From contig CM065307.1 of NCBI GenBank assembly GCA_033032175.1, forward strand, positions 7,130,001 through 7,194,000: a DNA stretch of 64,000 nucleotides, given 5' to 3'. The notes beneath the pieces are model-generated. The model was not told the DNA's origin. It saw only the letters and a list, made by a program, of their open reading frames with translations, and did not search any database. Origin of the DNA: Saturnia japonica. Lineage: Eukaryota > Arthropoda > Insecta > Lepidoptera > Saturniidae. Shown piece after piece: positions 40,101-52,100 of this stretch (the stretch's first letter is position 1; each line of letters opens with the position of its first letter). Position numbers and translations under genes: made by a program.

Positions 40101-43100
40101 ATTGCATATACACACACATATTGATCTCGTAACGAGATCAATATGTGTATGATATTGTAATTATATGTCAATATGAATCGAACACCCAGTAAAAATCAAA
40201 AATAATTGAAATCGTCCCTTACTGTGCCGCCTTGCGGGTGATTTTTTTAAAACGCGAGCCCTCGTATTTCTTATCAAAAGCTTAAATATGAATTTTCATA
40301 TCCCTAATTTGAGAAATGATGGGTTCTTCATACAAACGTTTATCCTCTATTTCACCCCTTCAAGTTTTATTTTCGCGACATAAGGTGCCCTATGTCCTTC
40401 TCTAAGGTCCAATATTAATGAAAATTGGATCTGCGGTTTAGACGTGAAAACATAACAGACAAACAGACAGAGTTTCTTTCACATTTATAATATTAGTATG
40501 GACAACGTATCTTATTGAATGAAGCATTTCCTATATAATATAATTATGAAATTTTATTTCATTTCTCTACTACTATTAGTACTCTAATAAAGGTACCAAA
40601 ATGTAGTTACTGTATTACCGTTAAGCGTCAATGTTGGCCTGGATTGAATTCCCACGACGAACCTCTATCAAGTGTGAAGTTGAGGGACGCAGTATGAATT
40701 ATTTATGTGTAGGTAGAATTGATTGATATAGAAACTTGACAAAAGTATGTTTGACGTAAATACGTACAATAAATCTATACTAAATAGATATACATATTTA
40801 AAACCCAGACCACACAACTGTAGAATTATGCTCATCACACAAAGTCAGTCATGTGAGCAGATTGAACCCGCGACCTCTCCGCTCATTATAAGGCCTGTCT
40901 GTCACTGGTTAGTTTTTATGAGCTGAAATATAACGAATTTTATTTAAAATAGGTTTTTTTGTGCGTACGTTATCGTGCACTATTTTTCTGTACGTTTTTG
41001 TGGGAGACGACAATATTTTCGTGTTTTTACCCAACCAACTGTCCACCGCGCGTCGCCGCGCTTCCGACACACCCTTGTAGCCCACAGTTGTCCTCACTTC
41101 CCGTACTTGCCTACAGCTTGCCAGATTGCTTGACGTTCCATGGTCACTGCTTCGCTCCTTAGAGTCCTTTTCTTCAATAAATCTTCTATATATTATCCCT
41201 ATCTTTCCATATGTACGCTTATATCTTTCAAACTACATAATTGATTTTATTGCGGTTTTCACTACCATTTAGAATTTTTTTACGGAAGGTTTATATATAC
41301 AATACATCCCAATTAAGTAAGGTTAAGTTAAGTTATGGCGCTACTTTTGGGCGCTTACATGGCTTACGCTAGCTAAACCTTGTGAGATACATCAAAATAA
41401 TGTTCTAAAGAATTATAGTTCTTTAAAAAGCCTAGAGAAAAGTCCGCCATGGCATAAGTGTATCTCCTAAGGTTTCTTAGGAAGAATACGTTATTTGCGA
41501 AGCTATTTTCTCCAATTCAGTATAATCTTTATTCAGTTAAGTTTGCTGGTTAACTTGGGCATTTAATGTAGATTAAAATTGTCCTTTACGATTTTCCAAT
41601 ACTAGAAACAGAGATAAGTCGTATCGTGTTTTAGACAAAGTAGGTCTAATAAAAGTGTCAGATTGTATAATAATAAGAACCCAAAGCACATGACTGATTT
41701 ACCGGTAAACGAGTTCAAGGACCATGTCAAGCAGGTTTCACTGTCAAAAGGTTGTGGCGGCAAGCCAGTTTTCTGAATGAGAGAGGTGGCAACACCGGAT
41801 AGACGAGGTGTCATAAAGAAAAAGGTTCTAAAAAACTATTTTGTGTTCTTTATGACTACAGTTGTTACTTAGCAACAGAGGGTTATTAATTATTGATTAA
41901 AAGGTTCTACAGTGTTTTTATTTATTGTAATAATATAAAATTGTTATGTGTTCTCTGTTCGTGTTAATATAGATTAAAAGGTACTACAAGGTTATTAATA
42001 GGTAATGCATATGTAAATGCGTAAAAAATAGAGATAAATTAGTCGTACCGTGTTTTAGACTTAGTAAGACTAATAAAAGATTCTTAGGTAATAGTGTTAG
42101 GTTCTATAGTAAGATTCCGAAGCACATTACTGATTTGCCGGACAAGTTCAAGGATCATGTCAAGCCGGTTTAATGTCAAAAGGTTATTATAGGGTGAATC
42201 ATTATGTGAATGATAGTGACGTGTGGAAGTGTCTCCCTCTCTTTGCATCGACTAAATTATTAGTACTAACGATCGCCCTAAGGTCGAAATTCGACCAGCG
42301 AGACTTTTTGATCACAGACAATCATTAACCTAAACAATAAGTATTATTTATCAACATCACTTGTTGTCACTTTTCGTTAAGTGACAATGTCAATATTTTC
42401 GGGGGTCTAAGTTCAATGGCACTCGTCAGGTTAGGATTTCTATATAAACTTTAAACATGCTAAATCTCACAGTCTTCCATCTTCTTAAAAAGGTACCGAA
42501 AGCTTTTGCTTCACGTATTTAATATATAGATTGTTTTATATTAACACTTTTGTATAGTTGGAAAAAATAACATAAACCCGATCGAATTTCCTACCGGTTC
42601 TTCTAGATGACCGGGATATTTTCCGAACTGGCAGTAGTATAATGACGTTAATAAGTGTTTTCTTAGTGCCTAAATTGAGTAAAGATTTCTTTTATTTGAT
42701 TTAAATGAATATCGTAGAACATATCACGAATTCAAGATTACGCGCGATTTGAGAAATCCCTCTCAGCGAAACCAATCGCGGCCGGTTGGTGGGCACTCCC
42801 ACCTATGATGAATTGTGCGCTAAGCGCACTATTCATGAATATGAAATTACATAATAAACCATCATGCCAGTATTCTCGAAATGTTAGACAGAGGTGTACA
42901 CTCATAGTTCGCCAGGTATGTTTTTGGTCCCATGTAATAGGAGGCGAGTCTATTGCCATTAATGCCATAGAAAACCCCAATAAGACTTTGGTCGATCTGG
43001 GAATCGAACATAGGACCTCGACTGCTATAGTCGCGTTTAGGACCTCTAGGCTAATGGGGCAGTTATGTAGTTATGAACATCAATATTAAAGTGATTAACT

Positions 43101-46100
43101 CTAAATCAGGCTTTTTAAATATATAATACACCACTTTGTAAATTGTACCCGTGCAAAGCGTCGCGTAAAGTATATTTTTATTCTAGCTAAAGATTGTTTT
43201 AACTGTCCAAAAAATTTCAGTGCATTTATAATTCCAGCGTTATGTTTATGTCTAAGAATTAGCTGGCAGGTCGTATTAGAAATACCTCGCTCAGTTTGAT
43301 ATATAGCTACGTAAGACTTAGAACTATATAACGTTGCAAGTCTGAGGCCTCAGGGTATCGGTCGTGTTGTCAAACCTAGTTGTCCATCGCTAGTTATAAA
43401 TAAATGCGTCAAGTCGCCTGACCCACTTGCCGACGGTCGTTGACCGCACCGGGAGTCGGGACCGCCTTCGGGATACGAATTACATCTATTCCCGGTTGAA
43501 AAACAACAAATAGAGGAAACGTTTCGTAAAAATAAAGTGGTCGTTCAGTGGATACCTACTCCAAACATAAGTGTTCCAGTTTGAAAGAATTAACTAAGGA
43601 ATAAAAAAAACGTTTAACAAAATATTATTGCCTTTACTGGTAGATACTGGATACGAAAGGCATCAAAAATTAGTTATCCTAATGAGATTTTACGGCATAC
43701 TACTTTCAGCAAGTCTCTGACAACTCCATCCACTAAATGTTTATTTTAACTAGATAGCAGAAATGACTAAATATCGACTTCAAAATATCAAATACAGATT
43801 ATGTTTCAGCAATACATAACATCTTTCCTAAAGTTTCCTATTGGTAAATTTTTTTTCAGAATCCGTAGATTAACTCCTACTTAAACAACATTTTTATTAT
43901 ATTAGTATGTATCTCTATTTTTGAGGAGAGGAGAGACAATCCGGCCTCAATTCTTTATGAGTGTCCTAATTACGTATATTTTACTGTAATTACTACATGT
44001 TAGTTTAAGATTGTCGTACTAGGTGTTATAATCTACAATAATTTCATGTCTTCTATATAAATAACATGATTGAGGATTGCCTATGTGCGCGCATCACGCA
44101 AAAAACTACTGGATAGATTTTGATCTTATATTCTATTTTTTACTACTTAAATACTTGGTCCTTATCTAAAATAATATCACGATATCTTCATAAAGAATCA
44201 TGTGTCGCGGGCACAGCTCGTACTAAATAAATTGTTTGTTTTGCAAACTTCGGCAAACATTTCACAAACTCTTTATAATATTAGCTTTCGCTAACTTAAT
44301 ACAATAAAAAGATATTTTTCACACATAAACAATTACAGTCGTGAGTGTTGAAAGCGTTTATAATCGTTGCGGCTTATTTAGGCCATAAGCGCGTGTTCCG
44401 CTTGTCTCGATCCATATTCCTTAATAGCGGAAGTTAGGTCCGTGGCAATCGTATCGAACTACGTGCAACAACGTGATCGTTTTCTGAATACTAATACCTA
44501 AGCTGAAGTGATGGAACCAAACTGTCTATCCGGTAACCGATAATGGCTTTTTTAAGTGCACAATATTTTTTGGACTTAAGAATCGATCGAATCGAAGACT
44601 TAAGAATCGATTTTCATATATTACAGTCTCGGTGGTAGGAAAATTTGATAAGGAACAACTCATGATAATAATGTTTGGTTATTTTATTACTTTTATTATA
44701 AGTCTTTTTATTGGTATTATTTACCATTCACTACGGTCACTTTGAGTTAAAATGACACCGCAATTTTGTTTGTAACACACACTCTGAGATTCTTAGAACA
44801 CAATAAAAAATAGAAATAGTAAATTACGCAACAAGTAAATTTAATGCGAGGGACTGAGTTGGATGCCAAGAGCAGCGAAGGATTTTAGAGTATAGTCCTG
44901 AGTGTAGCGAGAACAGAACAAGTAAATTTAATTCGAGGGACTGAGTTGGATCCCAAGAGCAGCGAAGGATTTTAGAGTATAGTCCTGAGTGTAGCGAGAA
45001 CAGAACAAGTAAATTTAATTCGAGAGACTGAGTTGGATCCCAAGAGCAGCGAAGGATTTTAGAGTATAGTCCTGAGCGTAGCGAGAACAGAACAAGTAAA
45101 TTTAATTCGAGGGACTGAGTTGGATCCCAAAAGAGGCGAAGGATTTTAGAGTATAATCCCCAGTGCAGCGAAGAATTCTAGAGAAGAATCCAGAGTGGAG
45201 CGAGAGATACAAGAACCAAGATATATTTTTTTTTTATTTACTCTACTTTTTAATGTGAAAACTTCTTAGGTGGTGATTCAATAATTGGACGAGAATTGAG
45301 AGTGAAACTTCCAAGATGCGTCAAAGTGACTTAATTATATGAGAGGGAAGATAGATATAACGTAGAGAGAAGGATAAAGACAGCTAGCTATACGTTGTGT
45401 ATCTTACTGCTGGTTCACACAGGTCGGAAGCAATAATAAAGCGAGGTGGTAGGGATCGCGACCACCATACACATAATACTAAACCCATCACTGAATTTCA
45501 TTTAAATAAATTTCACTTCTATCACGTATACAATGCTGCTCGCGCAATTTATTTTTGAACATAAACTGTTTATTTCGTGCTTCTTCCAAATTTCAAAACT
45601 TTTTATTCACTTGTGAGTGAAATAGGGTTTTATTGACTGTTAACTGTTTCCAAATAATTGCGTGGATAATTTGTAAAGGTTGAATTCAATTATCTTCAAT
45701 CCTTTAACATCAAGAGGGATTATGATTACACAAATATAGCTTAAAACAGTGGTTCCTAACATTTTCAATCTTGTTACCCCTATGATGTATTATGGAAATT
45801 CAATTTATCTGTAAGCCTTCATATTTTAGCAGACTTCATTAATCCTTGTTGAAATCATTAAAATCTAATAGGATGTTTTTTAATTACCAAATTATCCGCC
45901 AGACATACTTTGCCACCTTTGATTTTATACGACTCACATATGAAAGGCTTGTGTTGTATAAAATACAATAGGTTGGAACAGTAACTGTAGGTATAAATGC
46001 AGCGAGAGAGACAACGCCACATGATGCTGATCTGTCATTTGATTTAATTAATGATTATAAAATTTATTATCTATTATCAGTTTTATTACCCCTCAAGATA

Positions 46101-49100
46101 GCTATTTTACCCCCGAGGGGGTAATTACCCCCAGGTTAGGAACCCAGGACTTATAACAACTAAATAATTGCTTACAGGTCCCACGTGAAAGTTTCAAGCA
46201 CATTATAAAGGCGTGTGACTGTCCTCTGTATTGGAAGATGCCCTTATTCCTGGCCACTCAGCAAAGTCTTCACGTTCCTGTCGACGGTCACAAGTTCATA
46301 GACTTCTGGAGAGAGTAAGTATAACTTTCTTAGTGTAGTAGGTAATAGCTGCTTAATATTGAAAAATCTTCTTTTGTACCACGACTAACTAATCCCGGCC
46401 GCGCTTCGCTGTCGATCACTCTAAAGGCCAATTTTCATAGATCTATTTTTTTTAAACTACTGATTTTCATAGAAACTGTCATCCCCTTTTTCACCACTTA
46501 GGGTTTGAATTTCGTTTCTTAGTGCTGACCTACTAGTGTGAACATTTTCATGCACTTTTCACTGTCCTAGCTCCATTAGTTTGAGCTTTGCGTTGATATG
46601 TCAGTCAGTCAGTTATATTTTTATATATTATATAGCTGGTGGTAAACAAGCGTACGGTCCCCCTGTTGGTAAGCGGTTGCTACAGCTTATAGGCGCTGGT
46701 AGTTATAAGAAAAAAATTGTTTTACATTGATTTTTAACCTACCGCCTCCGTGGTATAGGAATCAGGGTGTTTGAATAACCCGTACATCATTCGCGGATTT
46801 TATTCCTCCTAGATAGTGTAGATGGTTTACTACTGCAGTAAGTACTTTACAAAGTGTTTTATAAACAAATCAGCAATGGACAATACATTTAATTCCTATT
46901 TTGGAATTATGGGTTGTAATCCTAAAAAATTGTGTGATTTTAAAAAATGTAACCTAGAGAGTAACAGTGTGACAAAAATTAGGGGTGTGCAAATAATTAG
47001 AACTTACCAATTTGAAATTCTTTAGAAAATTTCTAATTGTTCGTAAATTTTTCTAATAATTTGTAGTTTTGAACTATTCGATTCAAAGTTTAAATAATTC
47101 ATGAGTTTCTCTATTATTATTATTTTTACAAACGAAATTGGTATCGATTGTATGGAATTGCAAATGAATAAAAAGCTTGAATTGAATAATCCGAAAAAAA
47201 AAATTATACGCAAAATACACCAATAAATTCGAAGTTAACGAATTATTCGGAAATTTGAATTTCAAATCGAAAGTTTGAGTTTTAAGTAATATAAAAGCTA
47301 GCTTTTTTAAAAAAATATTGATACTTTTTCAGCATGATGTCACAATGCCACGACCAAGCCTCTCGATTCGTGTATATTCTAACACGGGGGAAAAGCGATA
47401 CCCTAGCACCTGAGGACTTCGTACCGTTAGTGCAAGACGTCGTCGACACTCACCCGGGTCTATCCTTCTTGAAGGAAGCCACCGAGTTTCACTCGAGATA
47501 CGTTCATACTGTAAGTACATTTGGACATACATAGTCCTTTCATATTATAAAACGCAACGTCACTCTTGTCTGGTTAGTATGCTTATGATTCGAGAAACGA
47601 TTATTTGTCACATTGTCGGTCCAAATTTTGAGTACAATATATTTTGATACGTTGTTAGCTTATGTAATAAGTATAGACGATAATTATAGTGAATCAAGTT
47701 GGAAAAATAGTTTCTCGTAATTAAATCCAGTTGTAATTATTTTTTCATTGGTTTTCTTTAAAGACTTCATATTATATTATTGCTCATTATTTCCTCAATA
47801 TTTTTTCACCGTAATAAATCTATAAAAATATTAAAAGAAATTAATGCAATATCTACATTATTCAAAATACGATAATAATAGATAATTTTTAACGATAAAT
47901 TCACACCAACAAATGACCTTACTAACACCGGTCATGAACCACTGTAATCTCCTTTGGGAAATTTTGCAGGAAAACTTTAGTGTTCAGCGTTGAGACATAG
48001 TTAAAGAGTTTTATTCGTTATATTCGTGTGCTTTCTTCACCGAATAAAAAAATCACTGTAAAACATTAGTTTATCTGTACTATAAATTAATATAAGTAAT
48101 TATCTAATGTAATATTATATATGTGAACGTGTGTACGTTTAACTAATTATGCAATGCAGTAAATTATATTGAATTTTAGTTTCGCGCATATGATTAAACC
48201 CAAAAATGTAGTTTTAAAAATGTATAACTTTGATTTTCTTAATATTTCCTGATAACTATTATGACTTGGCCTGTCGTCCGTTTCCATCTTGACCTCGGTC
48301 GACTTCTGGGACATCCTGGAAAAATTAAATATTTTATATAATTTTCAGGTGATTGCCAGGATATTTTATTGTGTGAACCGATCGTGGTCTGGAAAGATAT
48401 CAATATCTGAACTGAGAAGATCAAATCTGCTCCAAGTTATTCAATTACTCGAAGACGAAGAAGATATTAACCAAGTTACACAATATTTTAGGTAATATTA
48501 ATTATAAATCTTCAATCTTAAACCTAAAAAAGTCAACAAAGTAGGTACAAAATATTATGTATTTTATTTTCAAATCCATAAGTTTCTTTGGTTATACATA
48601 GAGTTAATGTGTTCTAGACACGAAATCGAGTCTTATTTTATTAGACTTTATGGTCTACGTATATCACGCGTGTCTCATAGGTGGCAGGATACGACAGTTT
48701 TCTCTGACTGGATCGCGACCACCATACATCCTATATAATCCGCCATAGTGGAACGCTTAAATGTATCAAGCGGTGTATATCCATAAAAGAAACTGGGTGG
48801 GAGGGATCTCTACCCAACTGGAATCCTACCACCATGCAAATGGTGATAAACCCATCACACTGACTATCTTTTGGTTTGTCGCGTTTTTTGGATCAGTTTG
48901 TTAATGTCCACCTGCCGAAAGGCTTAAGCAATGATGGCTCAGCTGCTAGCGTGTACGGACTTTGCGTCGATCGACGTAAGTTCGAATCCCTGCAAGGAGT
49001 CTGAGCTTTCAGTGAAAGAAACATCGTGGTGATACCATAGAATGGTGGTAAGGCTTTTTCTAATGTCCGACTGGCTAGCTACCACCTTCAAGTTGAAAAT

Positions 49101-52100
49101 CTGTCTCCAAACACCAATAGGTGTGTTCCAGCAGCTGCACTTGAGAGCCATTAAAAAGAGAGTCACTTTGTAGCGCTGTATTACTATAAAAAAACCATTT
49201 GAATAGTAGAAAGTAGGTAATGATAGAGTTCTTTAACATTACAATAAAAGTGAAGTGATAAACAATGTTGTTTTTTTTTCAGTTACGAGCATTTCTACGT
49301 CATCTATTGCAAGTTCTGGGAATTGGACCGGGATCACGATCTATTCATTGATAAACATGATCTCGCCAGGCATAATGATCATGGTGAGTGAAGCAATTGA
49401 TCTTAATGAAAAATGAACAACTTGAAGCAATTATGGCTCAGTGGTAGTGTGTAGGAACAATGTGTCGATCGACGTGAGTTCGAATCCCTGCAATTAGCCT
49501 GAGCTATCGCTAAAGGAAAACAATTGGAGAGTTGGTCGAATAAGTTTAACTGGTGAAACCACGAGGCCAAATTATTATAATTATATGTGGAATAATTTCA
49601 CTGAAATTAAATATTCAGCCTAAAGTAAAATCACGTTTGGTGTTAACAGAAGCATACAAAAAAAAAACCTGTGATAGTGTTGCAAGTTCTTGCTTTTACT
49701 TAAAATATTTTTAGTAACGAAATTACTTATCGCGGGATGAAATCTAAACTAAAAAACACCCGACCAAACACTACAAAAACACAAACATATAAAGGATTTT
49801 CAAAACTATGACATTCGTGGAATTATCTCAACTGTGTTATGACCAGACTTGTACGCACTATTTTATGTACCTACAGTACGAGTGGTCGATGCTTCGAGTA
49901 CCGCTGATTTGGGATTTTTTTTTTTGTTTTTATTTATAAAGTTATAAAATCCCGAATCAGCGAGACTCGAACCATTGACCACTCGTACTGTACATACATC
50001 AGTGCGTAGAAATCTGGTCATAAAATAATACAATATAGCGAAAGAAACTTCGTTATTCAAACCCCCTCTAGAGTTTTTTTTTTTTCAGCATTATCAAGCC
50101 GAATGATAGAGCGTGTGTTATCAGGGTGCGTAACGCGAGGAAACCAAAACAGAGTTACGGCCGATGGCGAGCCGCGAATGTCTTACACAGAGTTCGTATG
50201 GTTCCTTCTAGCTGAGGAAGATAAAACTCATCCCACCGCCATCGAGTACTGGTTTAGGTAATATATTTGATTCATTCGATAAAAATTACAATGAATTCTA
50301 AACAATAATATAGAGTTAAAATAAAAATAAATTCCAGATGTATGGATTTGGACGGCGATGGCTACATCTCCATGTACGAGCTGGAATACTTCTACGAAGA
50401 GCAAATGCAGCGAATGGAAGCTATTGGCATAGAAACGTTGCCCTTCAACGACTGCTTATGTCAGGTACTACAATTACAAAATATATAACATTACTTATTA
50501 TGCTCATATAACACTTTTATTTGATACCCGCGACTTCATATGCGGTGTTTATTACATTAACATCATGGCAAGAAAACACATCCCTGAAATCATAATGCTT
50601 ATAAAAATCGTAGTTTCTTAAAACTTTAATAATTTTTTATTGAATGAAGATAACAAGATATTTATAAGCACTAAGTATATGAGGAGTAAAATTAAAAAAA
50701 ATAACAAAATCTATCCATTACTTTTTGTGTGATGCGCGTACAACGGCAAACTGCATTGATTTATTTATATACCTAGATAAAATAGTTTTGTTAAAAATAC
50801 GATCAAGTGCGAGTCGGAATCTTGCACCGAAGATTCCGTTAAACCATACTGTATATGTGAAAAAAAAAATAACTAAATCTATCCATTACTTTTTGTGTGA
50901 TGCGCGTACAACGGCAAACTGCATTGATTTATTTATATACCTAGATAAAATAGTTTTGTTAAAAATACGATCAAGTGCGAGTCGGAATCTTGCACCGAAG
51001 ATTCCGTTAAACCATACTGTATATGTGAGTGTTGTATTTAACAAAAAATGTGTTTTCTTTCAATCAGCCTTGGAGCCAGACTCGCTGAATAGATGGTTTT
51101 CTTTTAATTCAACATGTTTAGCGTTTGCCTAAAATGTTACTTGTAAGTAACGACGTGGCTTTAAATGGTAACACGTTAAGCCCAGTGGCAGAACTGGCTC
51201 TCAAGTACAGAAGCCGGTACACACTTCGCGACAGATGTAAAACTTTAGAAAAGCCTTACCGAGACATCATGGTTTGATCAAAATGTTTTCCTTCACCAAA
51301 AACTCAAGTTCATTGTAGGATTCGAGCTCACGTCCGCTGAGCCATCACACCACATCACTATACAAAGCTACAAATTATTTCCGTAGTTCTCGTTTCCTTA
51401 TCATAAAATTATTTCGACCACTAAACAATGACGTTTTATAAATAGACGCGTTATACTCTCACTAAAAGCAATTTTAAAACGCTATATCGGTATATTGAAA
51501 CGAAAGAGATAGGAAATCACAGCGTAAGGCGGACGGACACTCTGTTGTCAAAAAAGTAGTGGACTGAAGGCAATTGCCCACCTTTCACGATCGCATGTAA
51601 TGAGCGTCAATGCCTTATCTACTTATAAAATATCATTGCCACTATATAATATTGTACTCCATACAAAAAAATTCTTTCGAGACGGTACGGTTCTAGTTTG
51701 TTTGGACCGAGTTCTTTTGATTTGCAATAAATAAATGAGAAAATTATTAAAACAAATAGTCTTAAATCCAATTATCCCAAACTCTCCATTAATCACAGAT
51801 GTTAGATATGGTACATCCGGCGGAGGATGGTAAAATCACACTGTCAGATCTGAGGAAGTGCAAGCTGACACCGATATTCTACGATACGTTCTTCAATCTG
51901 GAGAAGTATTTGGATCACGAACAACGTGATCCATTTGCGACGCAACGTGACTCTGATTGTGAGGTAACACTAAATAAGGATTAATATAATAAATGTACCT
52001 ATATAATTAATTATTACGAAAATTATATTGTTTCTATTTTTTTTTTATTCGTCAATAGCAGGGAACAAACTTTAAAATGATGTTTCATTCATTAACTTTG

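Larger units (their letters stand above)
25121..46177 (+). other. PPP2R3: 21-kb PPP2R3 intron
   Basis: Bounded by CAG|gtgaga and ttgcttacag|GTC. Holds the repeats and tandem arrays listed separately, a CT-rich microsatellite near 26360-26390, repeat ends of the GGGCGAAGTCGCGGGCACAG type at 25330, and otherwise AT-rich DNA. The flanking exons join without a gap in the protein, so no obligatory exon is missing. Confidence 0.85.

Noticed and set aside
42738..43089. Overlapping open frames on both strands
   Set aside because: They fall on a SINE-like repeat (family T) that is also present at the left end of the window.
44831..45178. Possible CRISPR-like array
   Set aside because: Contiguous 87-bp tandem units without unique spacers, in an insect-like nuclear genome; a minisatellite.
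48950..48990. tRNA gene suggested by the A and B boxes
   Set aside because: No full cloverleaf or anticodon stem is formed, and the sequence is repeated several times with a common SINE body.
50725..51132. 135-codon open frame with an internally repeated 56-residue peptide
   Set aside because: It is created by a 168-bp tandem duplication of repeat sequence inside a PPP2R3 intron; 168 is divisible by three, so the frame persists by arithmetic. No domain seen.
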